A DNA stretch of 58,663 bases from Duganella callida (GTDB lineage Bacteria > Pseudomonadota > Gammaproteobacteria > Burkholderiales > Burkholderiaceae_D), in assembly GCF_004614165.1 (NCBI RefSeq), contig NZ_SPVG01000156.1:1-58663 (forward strand). The letters are read 5' to 3'. The stretch's first letter is position 1, and every line of letters begins with the position of its first letter. Of the stretch, positions 1-9,704 are shown piece by piece. The position numbers and the translations under genes were made by a program. The notes below the pieces were generated by a model that was not told the DNA's origin, searched no databases, and saw only the letters and a list, made by a program, of their open reading frames with translations.

Positions 1-291
1 GTGCCGACTGCGGCCGATGCGGCGCCGGAGCAGGGCGCCGAGGCCGCTCAGTCAGGGGCGGTGGCGGCGCCGCGCCCGCACGGCGAAATCGGCAGCCGCG
101 CCGACATTCAGCGACTGCTGGACAAGATGTGCACCTATTACGCCGAACATGAACCGGGCAGTCCGGTGCCGGCGCTGCTGCGCCGCGCCGCGCGGCTGGT
201 GGACATGAGCTTTGCCGAATTACTGCAGGAGCTGGCGCCCGATGGACTGAACCAGTATGCGCAGGTCAGCGGCGTCAGAAATGAAAACTAA
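1..291 (+). CDS. tssA: T6SS protein TssA (ImpA), C-terminal end only
   Basis: The gene runs in from the left edge, so only its last 96 residues are visible and the first codon here is not a real start. The tail carries the TssA/ImpA C-terminal signature: a YYAEHEPGSPVP segment, then an arginine-rich LLRRAARLV helix and a closing LAPDGLNQY. TssA is a baseplate and sheath-assembly component of the type VI secretion system. Its position 31 bases ahead of tssB fits. The N-terminal part, which would show which TssA class this is, lies outside the window. Confidence 0.85.
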   Translation: MPTAADAAPEQGAEAAQSGAVAAPRPHGEIGSRADIQRLLDKMCTYYAEHEPGSPVPALLRRAARLVDMSFAELLQELAPDGLNQYAQVSGVRNEN

Positions 292-322
292 CCCTATCCA
301 CATACAACAACGGAGGTCAGTG

Positions 323-835
323 GTGGCAACAGAAAGCAGTCAAAAATTCATTGCGCGCAATCGTGCGCCCAGGGTGCAGATCGAGTACGACGTCGAAGTG
401 TTCGGCGCCGAAAAGACCGTGCAGCTTCCTTTCGTGATGGGGGTGTTCTCCGACCTGTCCGGCAAGCCGGCGGAGCCGCTGCCGCCGGTGGCGGAACGCA
501 AATTCCTGGAAGTCGACGTCGACAACTTCGACGAACGCCTGAAATCCATGAAGCCGCGCGTGGCGTTTGATGTCCCGAACACGCTCACCGACGACGGCAA
601 GCTGGCCATCGACATGACGTTCGAGAGCATGGAAGACTTCACGCCCGGCGCGATCGCGCGCAAGGTCGAGCCGCTGCGCAAGCTGCTGGAAGCGCGCAGC
701 CAGCTGTCCAATCTGCTGACCTACATGGACGGCAAGACCGGCGCCGAAGAACTGGTGGCCAAATTGCTGAACGATCCCGCGCTGATGCAGTCCCTCAGCC
801 GCGCCCCCAATCCGCCGACGCCGCAGGAGCAATGA
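323..835 (+). CDS. tssB: T6SS contractile sheath small subunit TssB (VipA)
   Basis: TssB pairs with TssC to build the contractile cytoplasmic sheath. The protein opens with the family hallmark SSQKFIARNRAPRVQIEYD and continues with VQLPFVMGVFSDLSG, a strongly conserved TssB segment. I chose the GTG at 323 because CGGAGG lies at 311-316 with ideal spacing and the product (170 residues) then starts MATESSQ, as homologues do. An upstream in-frame ATG at 257 lies inside tssA and would add an unconserved tail. The stop overlaps the tssC start. Confidence 0.95.
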   Translation: MATESSQKFIARNRAPRVQIEYDVEVFGAEKTVQLPFVMGVFSDLSGKPAEPLPPVAERKFLEVDVDNFDERLKSMKPRVAFDVPNTLTDDGKLAIDMTFESMEDFTPGAIARKVEPLRKLLEARSQLSNLLTYMDGKTGAEELVAKLLNDPALMQSLSRAPNPPTPQEQ

Positions 836-2334
836 GCATGTCTACCGCAACCGCAGAACTGAGCAAGCAACCGGAAGGCGCCAGCGGCATCGTCCACAGC
901 GACTTCGCCACGCTGCTGCAGCAGGAATTCCGTCCCAAGACCGACAAGGCGCGCGACGCCGTCGACAACGCCGTGCGCACGCTGGCCGAACAGGCGTTGC
1001 AAGGCGCAGCGCTGGTATCCGGCGACGTGCTGGTCACCATCGAGAACATGATCGCCCAGCTGGACAAGAAGCTGTCGGAGCAGATCAACCATATCCTTCA
1101 CCACGACGACTTCCAGTCGGTGGAAAGCGCCTGGCGCGGCCTGCACTACATGGTCAGCAATACCGAATCCGACGAGTCGCTGAAGATCCGCGTGATGAAC
1201 GTCTCCAAGAACGAGGTGCACAAGACGCTGCGCAAGTTCAAGGGCGCGGCCTGGGACCAGAGCCCGATCTTCAAGAAGCTGTATGAGGAAGAGTACGGCC
1301 AATTCGGCGGCGAGCCGTATGGCGGCTTCGTCGCCGACTATTACTTCAACAACAGCGGCGCCGACGTCGAGCTGCTGACGCAGATGGCCCAGATCAGCGC
1401 CGCCGCCCACGCGCCGCTGATCACCGCCGCCGATCCGGGCGTGATGCTGATGGATTCCTGGCAGGAGCTGGCAAATCCGCGCGACCTGACCAAGATCTTC
1501 CAGACGCCGGAGCACGCGGCCTGGCGCAGCTTCCGCGAGTCGGAAGACGCGCGCTATGTCGGCATGGCGATGCCGCGCTTCCTGGCGCGCGCACCTTATG
1601 GCGCCAAGACCAATCCGGTCGAGGAATTCGATTTCGAGGAATCCACCAACGCCAACGGCAGCAAGGACTTCACCTGGGCCAACGCGGCATACGCGATGGC
1701 GGTGAACATCAACCGCTCGTTCAAGCAGTACGGCTGGTGCTCGCAGATCCGCGGCATCGAATCGGGCGGCGCGGTGCAGAACCTGCCGGTGCATACCTTC
1801 CCGACCGATGACGGCGGCGTCGACATGACCTGCCCGACCGAAATCGCCATCAGCGACCGCCGCGAGGCCGAGCTGGCGAAGAATGGCTTCATGCCGCTGG
1901 TGCACAAGAAGAACAGCGACTTCGCCGCCTTCATCGGCGCGCAGTCGATGCACAAGCCGGCCGAATACGATGATCCGGAAGCCACCGCCAACGCCAACCT
2001 GGGAGCGCGGCTGCCTTACCTATTCGCGACCTGCCGTTTCGCCCACTACCTGAAGTGCATCGTGCGCGACAAGGTCGGCTCGTTCAAGGAGCGCAGCGAC
2101 ATGCAGATCTGGTTGAACAACTGGATCGGCCGCTACGTCGAACACAATCCGGCCACCGCCACCGAAGCCGACAAGGCGCGCAAACCGCTGGCCGGCGCCG
2201 AGGTGGTGGTCGAGGAGATCGAGGATAACCCCGGTTACTACACCTCGCGCTTCTACCTGCGCCCGCACTACCAGTTGGAGGGCCTGACCGTGTCCCTGCG
2301 TCTGGTCTCCAAACTGCCTTCCGCCAAGGCTTGA
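832..2334 (+). CDS. tssC: T6SS contractile sheath large subunit TssC (VipB)
   Basis: This is the large sheath subunit, 500 residues, the normal length for the family. Conserved parts include WRGLHYMVSNTE near residue 100, the GEPYGGFVADYYF block, and a C-terminal NPGYYTSRFYLRPHYQLEG segment, as in other VipB/ImpC proteins. Start is ATG 832, overlapping the tssB stop, or ATG 838, two codons later. The two cannot be separated from sequence alone. The coupling ensures co-translation with tssB, its obligate partner. Confidence 0.96.
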   Translation: MSMSTATAELSKQPEGASGIVHSDFATLLQQEFRPKTDKARDAVDNAVRTLAEQALQGAALVSGDVLVTIENMIAQLDKKLSEQINHILHHDDFQSVESAWRGLHYMVSNTESDESLKIRVMNVSKNEVHKTLRKFKGAAWDQSPIFKKLYEEEYGQFGGEPYGGFVADYYFNNSGADVELLTQMAQISAAAHAPLITAADPGVMLMDSWQELANPRDLTKIFQTPEHAAWRSFRESEDARYVGMAMPRFLARAPYGAKTNPVEEFDFEESTNANGSKDFTWANAAYAMAVNINRSFKQYGWCSQIRGIESGGAVQNLPVHTFPTDDGGVDMTCPTEIAISDRREAELAKNGFMPLVHKKNSDFAAFIGAQSMHKPAEYDDPEATANANLGARLPYLFATCRFAHYLKCIVRDKVGSFKERSDMQIWLNNWIGRYVEHNPATATEADKARKPLAGAEVVVEEIEDNPGYYTSRFYLRPHYQLEGLTVSLRLVSKLPSAKA

Positions 2335-2364
2335 ACATTCACACACCACTAGTAAAGGCATAAC

Positions 2365-2844
2365 ATGATCCTGCTGAAATTCTCCACCCAGATCAAGGGC
2401 ACCTCCAACGTCGCCGGCCACACCGACTGGATCACCATCGACGCCATCCAGATGGGCGTCGGCCGCGCAATCTCGATCAGCGGCGGCGGCACCGACCGCG
2501 ACACCAGCAATCCGTCGTTCTCCGAAATCTCGCTGAGCAAGGCCACCGACATCGCCTCGGCCGACCTGTTCATGCAGGCGGTATGCGGCAAGAGCCTGGG
2601 CAAGGCGGAAATCCACTTCCTCCAGACCGGCGGCCAGGACAAGAAACAGCAGGTGTTCCTGACCATCGAACTCGAATCGCCGATCATCAGTTCCTACTCG
2701 GTCAGCAGCGGCGGCGAACGTCCCAGCGAGACCTTCTCGATCAACTTCACCAAGATCAGCTACAAGTACGACTCCTTCACCGGCGACACCGTGGTCACCG
2801 GCACGCCGAAGAAGTGGGACCTGGAAGCCAACGCGGTTTACTGA
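2365..2844 (+). CDS. hcp: T6SS inner tube protein Hcp (TssD)
   Basis: Hcp hexamers stack into the inner tube propelled by sheath contraction and are secreted. The 159-residue product has the usual Hcp length and features: a short beta-rich start, GVGRAISISGGGTDRDTSNP, SEISLSKATDIASADLF, and a C-terminal SETFSINFTKISYKYD stretch. An AAAGG ribosome-binding site precedes the ATG. It sits between tssC and tssE, a common order in betaproteobacterial clusters. No C-terminal toxin extension is present. Confidence 0.95.
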   Translation: MILLKFSTQIKGTSNVAGHTDWITIDAIQMGVGRAISISGGGTDRDTSNPSFSEISLSKATDIASADLFMQAVCGKSLGKAEIHFLQTGGQDKKQQVFLTIELESPIISSYSVSSGGERPSETFSINFTKISYKYDSFTGDTVVTGTPKKWDLEANAVY

Positions 2845-2862
2845 CAGGAAGCGGAGAGCGCC

Positions 2863-3381
2863 ATGGCCGAACTGCTTGCCACCGAACGTCTGCAGCCCGC
2901 GCTGCTCGACCGTCTGACCGACGACGAGCGCCAGTCCACGCTGGAGCCGCGCGACAAGCGCGTGCTGTCCATGCGCGGGCTGCGCAAGGCGGTGCTGCGC
3001 GATCTCGGCTGGCTGCTCAACAGCACCGGCCTGGGCGCGCTGCAGCCTCTCGAGACGACGCCGCTGGCGGCCGGTTCGGTGCTGAATTTCGGCCTGCCGG
3101 ACCTGACCGGCAAGACCGCGTCGGGCCTCGACCGCGCCGAACTGGCGCGCCGCATCCGCCAGGCCATCTGGGATTTCGAGCCGCGCATCCTGCGTGACAG
3201 CGTGCGCGTGGTGGCGCTGGCGCCGGGCCATGCGGGCAGCGCGCCGAATCAGGTGGCGTTCGAGATCCACGGCGAGCTGTGGGGCCAGCCGCTCCCCGAG
3301 CGGCTGTACCTGAAGACGGAACTGGATCTGGAGATCGGCGAGTTGCGCCTGTTCGACATGGAAGGCGGAGGCTTGCAGTGA
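2863..3381 (+). CDS. tssE: T6SS baseplate protein TssE (gp25-like)
   Basis: TssE is a wedge component of the baseplate, related to phage T4 gp25 and homologous to phage lysozyme-like baseplate proteins. The 172 residues contain the family pattern: an N-terminal LLDRLTDDE block, LRKAVLRDLGWLLNST, and a C-terminal gp25 domain with IRQAIWDFEPRILRDSVRV. The last codons overlap the tssF start (GTGA). The short 18-base gap from hcp suggests one transcript. Confidence 0.93.
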   Translation: MAELLATERLQPALLDRLTDDERQSTLEPRDKRVLSMRGLRKAVLRDLGWLLNSTGLGALQPLETTPLAAGSVLNFGLPDLTGKTASGLDRAELARRIRQAIWDFEPRILRDSVRVVALAPGHAGSAPNQVAFEIHGELWGQPLPERLYLKTELDLEIGELRLFDMEGGGLQ

Positions 3382-5249
3382 ATCCGAAACTGCTGCGTTA
3401 TTACGAAAGCGAATTGCAGCACCTGCGCGACATGGGTGGCGAATTCGCGCGCGATTTCCCCAAGATCGCCGGCCGTCTGGGACTGGAGGCGCAGGAATGC
3501 GCCGATCCGTACGTCGAGCGGCTGCTGGAGGGCTTCAGCTTTCTGGCCGCGCGCGTGCAGTTGAAGATCGATGCGGAATTCCCGCGCTTTACCAATCACC
3601 TGCTGGAACTCGTCTACCCACAGTATCTCGCGCCCACGCCCTCGATGGCGATCGTACAGATGCAGCCGGACATGGACGAGGGCAGCCTGGCGCGCGGTTT
3701 TACGCTGCCGCGCAACAGCGCGCTGCACGGCCAGTTGGGCAAGGACGACCTGACCGCCTGCGAATTCCGCACCGCCCACGACCTTACATTGTGGCCGGTG
3801 GAACTGGCGTCGGCCCGCTACTTTGCCTGTGGCGGCAAGCTGCATGGCCTGGACCTGTCGCGCATGGGCGGCGTCAAGGCCGCGCTGCGCCTGCGTCTGC
3901 GCGCCGGCGCGGGCCTGAATTTCAGCGACCTGACGCTGGAAAACCTGCCGCTGCACCTGCGCGGCGGCGATGCCTTGCCGGCCCGCCTGCTCGAAGCGAT
4001 GCTGGCCCAGACCGCCGGCATCATCGCCATGCAGGCGGCGGAGACGCCTTCATGGCACCGCCTCATTCCGGCCGACAGCCTGCGGCCGACGGGATGTAGC
4101 GACGAGCAAGCCTTGCTGCCCGCAGGTCCCCGCAGTTTTCAGGGCTACCGGCTGCTTCAGGAATATTTTGCGCTGCCACAGCGCTTCATGTTCGTGGAGC
4201 TGGGCGGGCTGGCGCCGGCGCTGGCAGTCTGTGACGAGCCCGAAATCGATATCGTCATCCTGTTCAAGCGCCACGACGCGGCGCTGGAGTCATTGACGGC
4301 AGCGAATCTGGGCCTGTACTGCACGCCGGCCATCAATCTGTTCCCCAAGCGGACCGACCGCGTGCATCTGTCGGAACAGCAGTCCGAGTATCACGTGGTA
4401 CCCGACCGCACCCGTCCGATGGACTACGAAATCTACCAGGTGCGCAGCGTCACCGGCTACGGCAGCGGCGCCGATGCGGTACAAAGTTTCGACTCCTTCT
4501 ACCGCGCGAACGATTTGCGGCCGGGCGGGAAGGGCGCCTATTATCAGGTCCGGCGCGATACGAGGCTGCGTTCCGAACGCCAGCGCCGCCATGGCGCGCG
4601 TTCGAGTTACATGGGCAGCGAGATTTTCCTGTCGCTGGTCGACGCCAGCGCGGCGCCTTATCCGTCCGGCCTGCGCCAGCTCGGCGTGGAAACGCTATGC
4701 AACAACCGCGATCTCGTGCTCAGCATGCCGCTGGGCGTGGGCAAGACCGATTTCACCGTGGCCGCCGGTGCGCCGGTTCGATCGGTGCGCGCGGTGGCCG
4801 GGCCGACGCCGCCGGCGCCATCGCATGCCGAGGGCGAGACTGCGTGGCGTCTGGCCAGCCAGCTGTCCCTGAACTATCTGTCGCTGCTGGACCAGGACGA
4901 GACGCAAGGGGCCAGCGCCATGCGCGACCTGCTGCGGCTCTACTGCGGCAGCAACGATGCCGCCGCCCATCGCCAGGTGGAAGGGTTGCTGTCGGTGCGG
5001 GCGCAAGCCATCGTACGCCGCCTGCCGCTGCCTGGCCCCATCAGCTATGGCCGCGGCCTGCAGGTGACGCTGACCTTCGATGAGCAGGCGTACGAGGGCA
5101 GCGGCGTGTTCGTGCTCGGCATGGTGCTGGAACAGTTCCTGGCCAAGTACGTCAGCCTGAACGCATTCACCGAAACCGTGGTCAGGACCACGGAGCGCGG
5201 CGTCATCATGAACTGGCCGGCAAGGATGGGGCGATGCGAGATTCTGTGA
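3378..5249 (+). CDS. tssF: T6SS baseplate protein TssF (VasA/ImpG)
   Basis: TssF forms the baseplate wedge with TssG, TssE and TssK. The product is 623 residues, normal for the family, and begins MNPKLLRYYESELQHLRDMG followed by FARDFPKIAGRLGL, the TssF N-terminal hallmark. The GTG at 3378 overlaps the tssE stop. An upstream in-frame ATG at 3279 would lie deep in tssE and is not conserved. The C-terminal FVLGMVLEQFLAKYVSLNAFTE block is also typical. The end overlaps tssG by 16 bases. Confidence 0.95.
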   Translation: MNPKLLRYYESELQHLRDMGGEFARDFPKIAGRLGLEAQECADPYVERLLEGFSFLAARVQLKIDAEFPRFTNHLLELVYPQYLAPTPSMAIVQMQPDMDEGSLARGFTLPRNSALHGQLGKDDLTACEFRTAHDLTLWPVELASARYFACGGKLHGLDLSRMGGVKAALRLRLRAGAGLNFSDLTLENLPLHLRGGDALPARLLEAMLAQTAGIIAMQAAETPSWHRLIPADSLRPTGCSDEQALLPAGPRSFQGYRLLQEYFALPQRFMFVELGGLAPALAVCDEPEIDIVILFKRHDAALESLTAANLGLYCTPAINLFPKRTDRVHLSEQQSEYHVVPDRTRPMDYEIYQVRSVTGYGSGADAVQSFDSFYRANDLRPGGKGAYYQVRRDTRLRSERQRRHGARSSYMGSEIFLSLVDASAAPYPSGLRQLGVETLCNNRDLVLSMPLGVGKTDFTVAAGAPVRSVRAVAGPTPPAPSHAEGETAWRLASQLSLNYLSLLDQDETQGASAMRDLLRLYCGSNDAAAHRQVEGLLSVRAQAIVRRLPLPGPISYGRGLQVTLTFDEQAYEGSGVFVLGMVLEQFLAKYVSLNAFTETVVRTTERGVIMNWPARMGRCEIL

Positions 5250-6250
5250 GCGTGCTGGAAGACCTGGGGCGGCGCCCGGGCGCCTACGACTTCTATGCGG
5301 CGTTGCGACTGATCGAATGCGCCCATCCGGCGCTGCCGCGCATCGGCCAGGCGCGCCGTCCGCAGGAGGAAGCGGCGCGTTTCGGCCAGCAGCCATCGAT
5401 GGCCTTCACGCCGGTGATGCTGGCGGGCCTCGAAAAAAATGAAGAACAGTCGGCTGCACGGCTGCTGGTGGAGGGTTTCGGCCTGCTCGGCGCGAACGGG
5501 CCGATGCCGCTGCACCTGAGCGAATATGTGCGCGACCGCCTGCGTAACGCCGCCGATCCCACGCTGGCGCGCTTCCTGGATATCTTCCATCACCGGATGA
5601 TCAGCCTTTTCTATCGTGCCTGGGCCAGTGCGCAACCGGCGGTCGGCATGGACCGGCCGGAAGCCGACCGCTTTGCGAATTATCTGGCGGCGCTGATCGG
5701 TATCGGCATGCCGGCACTGCGCGGGCGCGACACCGTGCCGGACCACGCCAAGCTGCATTACGCCGGCCGCCTCGGTCCGCAGACGCGCAATGCCGACGGC
5801 CTGGAAGCCATCCTGAGCGACCATTTCGGCGTGCCGGTACGGGTGTTGCAGTTTGTCGGCCACTGGATGCGGCTGCCGCAGGATGGCCTGTGCCGGCTGC
5901 GCAGCGGCGCAGGCGCCGAGCGGCTGGGCCGCACCACGGTGGTTGGCCGCAAGGTCTGGAACACGCAGCACAAATTCCGCTTGCAGATCGGTCCCGTCGA
6001 TCAGGCGCAGTTGCAGGACTTCCTGCCCGGGGCGCCCGGCATGCGGCGGCTGCGCGACTGGGTACGGCAGTATGCCGGCCTGGCGCTGGACTGGGACGTC
6101 AACCTGATCGTCAAAAAAGAAGCGCTGCCGCGCCTGAAGCTGGGCGGCGGCGCGCGCATGGGCTGGAACAGCTGGCTCTCCAGCAAAACGCCGGAACGCG
6201 ACGACCGCCAGCTGCTGCTGGCGCCGCGCAGCCGACCGGCCACCATCTGA
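5234..6250 (+). CDS. tssG: T6SS baseplate protein TssG (VasB/ImpH)
   Basis: TssG is the partner of TssF in the baseplate wedge. The 338-residue product shows family features: an RPGAYDFYAALRLIE start, GANGPMPLHLSEYVRDR near residue 90, DIFHHRMISLFYRAW near residue 115, and a C-terminal LGGGARMGWNSWL motif. It overlaps tssF, which suggests translational coupling. Nothing is unusual. Confidence 0.95.
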   Translation: MRDSVSVLEDLGRRPGAYDFYAALRLIECAHPALPRIGQARRPQEEAARFGQQPSMAFTPVMLAGLEKNEEQSAARLLVEGFGLLGANGPMPLHLSEYVRDRLRNAADPTLARFLDIFHHRMISLFYRAWASAQPAVGMDRPEADRFANYLAALIGIGMPALRGRDTVPDHAKLHYAGRLGPQTRNADGLEAILSDHFGVPVRVLQFVGHWMRLPQDGLCRLRSGAGAERLGRTTVVGRKVWNTQHKFRLQIGPVDQAQLQDFLPGAPGMRRLRDWVRQYAGLALDWDVNLIVKKEALPRLKLGGGARMGWNSWLSSKTPERDDRQLLLAPRSRPATI

Positions 6251-6272
6251 CACTATCATGAAGGAGCCATAC

Positions 6273-8927
6273 ATGGCCGACATCAGTCGCCTTGCCCTGT
6301 TCGGAAAACTGAATAGCCTGTGCTACCAGGCGATGGAAAGCAGCACCGTCTTCTGCAAATTGCGCGGCAATCCCTATGTCGAACTCGCGCATCTGCTGCA
6401 TCAGTTGCTGCAACTGCAGGACTGCGACCTGCTGCGCATCGTTCGGCATTACGGCCTCGATGCCGCCGTGCTGGCGCGCGACCTGACGGTGGCGCTGGAC
6501 CGTCTGCCACGCGGCGCCAGCAGCATCACCGACCTGTCGCCGCAGCTGGAGGAAAGCGTGGAGCGGGCCTGGGTCTACGCCAGTCTGATGTTCGGCGAAA
6601 GCCAGCTGCGTTCGGGACATCTGCTGGTGGCGCTGCTGAAGACCAGCGGCCTGCGGCATGCGCTCCTGGGCATGTCGCGCGAATTCGGCGAGATCGTCAT
6701 CGACGACCTCATCGCCGCTTTCGACAGTCTGCTGCGGTCATCGCCGGAACAGGGATCGGCAGCGACCGACGGCTTGCGGGGCGATGCGGCGGAAGAAGGC
6801 GGCGGCGTTACCGCGCCGGCAGCCATGGGCCGGCAGCAGGCGCTGTCGCGCTATACCAGCGACCTGACCGCGCAGGCGCGCCAGGGCAGGATGGACCCCG
6901 TGGTCGGCCGCGACGACGAAATCCGCCAGACCATCGACATCCTGATGCGCCGGCGCCAGAACAATCCCATTCTGGTGGGCGAGGCCGGCGTCGGCAAGAC
7001 CGCCGTGGTGGAAGGCCTGGCCCAGCGCATCGCGCGCGGCGACGTGCCGCCGGCGCTCAAGGATGTGCGTTTGCTTGCGCTCGACCTCGGCCTGCTGCAG
7101 GCCGGCGCCAGCATGAAAGGCGAGTTCGAACAGCGCCTGCGCGCCGTCATCGATGAAGTGCAGGCCAGCGCGCAGCCGGTGGTGCTGTTTGTCGACGAGA
7201 CGCACACGCTGGTCGGCGCCGGCGGCGCGGCCGGCACCGGCGACGCCGCCAATCTGCTGAAGCCGGCGCTGGCGCGCGGTACGCTGCGCACCATCGGCGC
7301 CACCACGTTTGCCGAATACAAGAAGCACATTGAAAAAGATCCGGCGCTGACGCGCCGCTTCCAGACCGTGCAGGTGGATCAGCCGGATGAGGCGCGCGCC
7401 GTGCTCATGATGCGCGGGATGGCCGCCACCATGGAGCGCCATCACCAGGTGCAGGTGCTGGACGAAGCACTGGAAGCGGCGGTGCAGCTGTCGCACCGCT
7501 ACATTCCGGCGCGCCAGCTGCCCGACAAGGCGGTCAGCCTGCTGGATACCGCCTGCGCGCGCGTCGCCATCGGCCTGCATGCCACGCCGGCCGAGGTGGA
7601 CGACAGCCGCCGCCGCATCGAGGCGCTGCGGGTGGAGCTGGACATCATCGGCCGCGAACAGGCGATCGGCATCGATGCGGGGGAGCGGGCGGCGGCGGCG
7701 CGCCAGCGGCTTGACGCCGAACTGGCGCGGCTGGAAGCGCTCGAGGCGCGCTGGGACACTGAAAAGCGGCTGGTGGACCGCATCCTGAAGCTGCGCGCCG
7801 ATCTGCGCGCCGCCGGCGAAAGCTGCGATGCCAGCCAGCGCGCCGACTGGCTGGCCGAGCTGCGCGACCGCCAGCGCGAACTGGCCGAGCGCCAGGGCGA
7901 GACGCCGCTGATCCTGCCGACGGTGGACCGGCAGGCCATCGCCGCCGTGGTGCAGGACTGGACCGGCATCCCGGTCGGCCGCATGGTCCGGAACGAGGTC
8001 GAAAGCGTGCTGAATCTGGCGGACACGCTGGGCCAGCGCATCATCGGCCAGCGCCATGCGCTGGAAATGATCGCGTGCCGCATCCAGACCGCGCGCGCAG
8101 GCCTCGATCATCCGGACAAGCCGGTCGGCGTGTTCCTGCTGGCCGGCACCTCGGGCGTCGGCAAGACCGAGACGGCGCTGGCGCTGGCCGAGACGCTTTA
8201 CGGCGGCGAACAGAATCTCATCACCATCAACATGAGCGAATATCAGGAAGCGCATACCGTCTCGTCGCTCAAGGGCGCGCCGCCGGGCTACGTCGGCTAC
8301 GGCGAGGGTGGCGTGCTGACGGAAGCGGTGCGGCGCAAGCCGTATTCGGTGGTGTTGCTGGACGAGGTAGAAAAAGCCCATCCGGACGTGCACGAGCTGT
8401 TCTTCCAAGTGTTCGACAAGGGCTGGATGGAAGACGGCGAAGGCCGCGTGATCGACTTCAGGAACACGCTGATCCTGCTGACTACCAATGCCGGCACCGA
8501 TCTGATTACGCGCCTGTGCGCGCAACCGCGGCTCTTGCCCGAACCGGACGCCATGGCCGCCGCGCTGCGCGCGCCGCTGCTGGAGGTATTTCCGCCGGCG
8601 CTGCTGGGCCGCCTGGTCACGATACCGTATTACCCGCTCAGCGACAGCATGCTGGCCGCGATCATCCGCCTGCAACTGGGCCGCATCGGCAAACGCATGG
8701 CCGCCAGCCACAAGATCCCGTTCACCTACAGCGAGGACGTGGTGGCGCTGATCGCCAGCCGCTGCGCCGAGATGGAAAGCGGCGGACGCGTGATCGACGC
8801 CATCCTGACCAACACGGTCCTGCCGGCGATCAGTACCGCCTTCCTGCGTCGTCAGCTCGATGGGCTTCCGGCGCGGGCGGTGCGGCTGACGGTGGCGGAC
8901 GGCGACTTTAGCTACGCTTTCGACTGA
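6273..8927 (+). CDS. clpV: T6SS ATPase ClpV (TssH)
   Basis: ClpV is the AAA+ unfoldase that disassembles contracted TssB/C sheaths for reuse. The 884 residues have an N-terminal Clp repeat domain, a first AAA+ module with Walker A GEAGVGKT (about residues 236-243) and FVDETHTL, a coiled-coil M domain, and a second module with Walker A GTSGVGKT (about 625-632), LLDEVEKAHPDV and a ClpB-type C-terminal domain. I chose ATG 6273 because AAGGAG at 6261-6266 serves it and MADISRLALFGKLN is the usual start. ATG 6258 lies upstream of that ribosome-binding site. Confidence 0.96.
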   Translation: MADISRLALFGKLNSLCYQAMESSTVFCKLRGNPYVELAHLLHQLLQLQDCDLLRIVRHYGLDAAVLARDLTVALDRLPRGASSITDLSPQLEESVERAWVYASLMFGESQLRSGHLLVALLKTSGLRHALLGMSREFGEIVIDDLIAAFDSLLRSSPEQGSAATDGLRGDAAEEGGGVTAPAAMGRQQALSRYTSDLTAQARQGRMDPVVGRDDEIRQTIDILMRRRQNNPILVGEAGVGKTAVVEGLAQRIARGDVPPALKDVRLLALDLGLLQAGASMKGEFEQRLRAVIDEVQASAQPVVLFVDETHTLVGAGGAAGTGDAANLLKPALARGTLRTIGATTFAEYKKHIEKDPALTRRFQTVQVDQPDEARAVLMMRGMAATMERHHQVQVLDEALEAAVQLSHRYIPARQLPDKAVSLLDTACARVAIGLHATPAEVDDSRRRIEALRVELDIIGREQAIGIDAGERAAAARQRLDAELARLEALEARWDTEKRLVDRILKLRADLRAAGESCDASQRADWLAELRDRQRELAERQGETPLILPTVDRQAIAAVVQDWTGIPVGRMVRNEVESVLNLADTLGQRIIGQRHALEMIACRIQTARAGLDHPDKPVGVFLLAGTSGVGKTETALALAETLYGGEQNLITINMSEYQEAHTVSSLKGAPPGYVGYGEGGVLTEAVRRKPYSVVLLDEVEKAHPDVHELFFQVFDKGWMEDGEGRVIDFRNTLILLTTNAGTDLITRLCAQPRLLPEPDAMAAALRAPLLEVFPPALLGRLVTIPYYPLSDSMLAAIIRLQLGRIGKRMAASHKIPFTYSEDVVALIASRCAEMESGGRVIDAILTNTVLPAISTAFLRRQLDGLPARAVRLTVADGDFSYAFD

Positions 8928-8962
8928 CGCCACCACACCTATATCAAACACAGGAGAATCAC

Positions 8963-9700
8963 ATGGTTCAAATGACCGCAAGTAATATGCCATCCTGGAA
9001 GTGGGACCAGAACGCCGGTTCCGATGGCGAAGCGGCGATGCAGGGCGGCGCCGCCGCCGCGACGTATTTTGCCACTGCGGGCGGCCTGGCCAGCACCAGC
9101 GGCTTGTTCGGCATGCAGTACGGCCCGAACGGGTGGGAGCGCACCATGGACCGACGCATCGCCGTCACCACTGGCCTGAACACCATGGCCGCCGCGGCCA
9201 ACGGTGCCGCCATCTTTTCGCAGTTGGCCGGTCCTGGCGGCGTGGTGGCGGGGACGGCGCTTGGCTTGATCTCGACCGCGGTCACCGGCGGCTTCGCTGC
9301 CTACGATGCGCAGAAGTGCCGCGCCGCGCTGCGGCAGCTTGCGGCGCAGCTGGACGGGATGAGCGCGGAGAAAGCACAGGACCCGGACATGGTGGTGGTC
9401 AAGCAGACGCTGAACTTTTGTCTCGGCCAGCAGGATACGCGACAGTACAAGGGCGTGGCCGATGCGGTGATCATCGGCCAGCCGCTGAAGGTCATGTACA
9501 AGACCGGCCGCGCCATCTACAAGGAAGTGCAGGGCACCAAGGGCGTGGCGCGCGCCCAGCATTCGCGGCGGCTGGTGCAGATCGCCAAAAAAAACACCAA
9601 GGCGGCGGAACTGGCGCGTGCCATCATCACGGCGCTGATGGCCAAGGACCTGGACGGCATCATGGAAAATGCCGTCAGCGACGCCATGCGGACGGGTTGA
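8963..9700 (+). CDS. Unrecognised T6SS-linked protein, candidate effector or accessory
   Basis: I do not recognise this 245-residue family. It sits between clpV and vgrG, has a clear ribosome-binding site (AGGAGA at 8951-8956), and ends five bases before vgrG. There is no signal peptide. Two Gly/Ala-rich apolar stretches, about residues 27-50 and 75-114, could insert into membranes, and the C-terminal half is basic and helical. A gene directly upstream of vgrG can encode a T6SS cargo or adaptor, so a membrane-acting effector is possible. No cognate immunity gene is obvious beside it. Function is inferred from position only. Confidence 0.7.
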   Translation: MVQMTASNMPSWKWDQNAGSDGEAAMQGGAAAATYFATAGGLASTSGLFGMQYGPNGWERTMDRRIAVTTGLNTMAAAANGAAIFSQLAGPGGVVAGTALGLISTAVTGGFAAYDAQKCRAALRQLAAQLDGMSAEKAQDPDMVVVKQTLNFCLGQQDTRQYKGVADAVIIGQPLKVMYKTGRAIYKEVQGTKGVARAQHSRRLVQIAKKNTKAAELARAIITALMAKDLDGIMENAVSDAMRTG

Positions 9701-9704
9701 ACGC

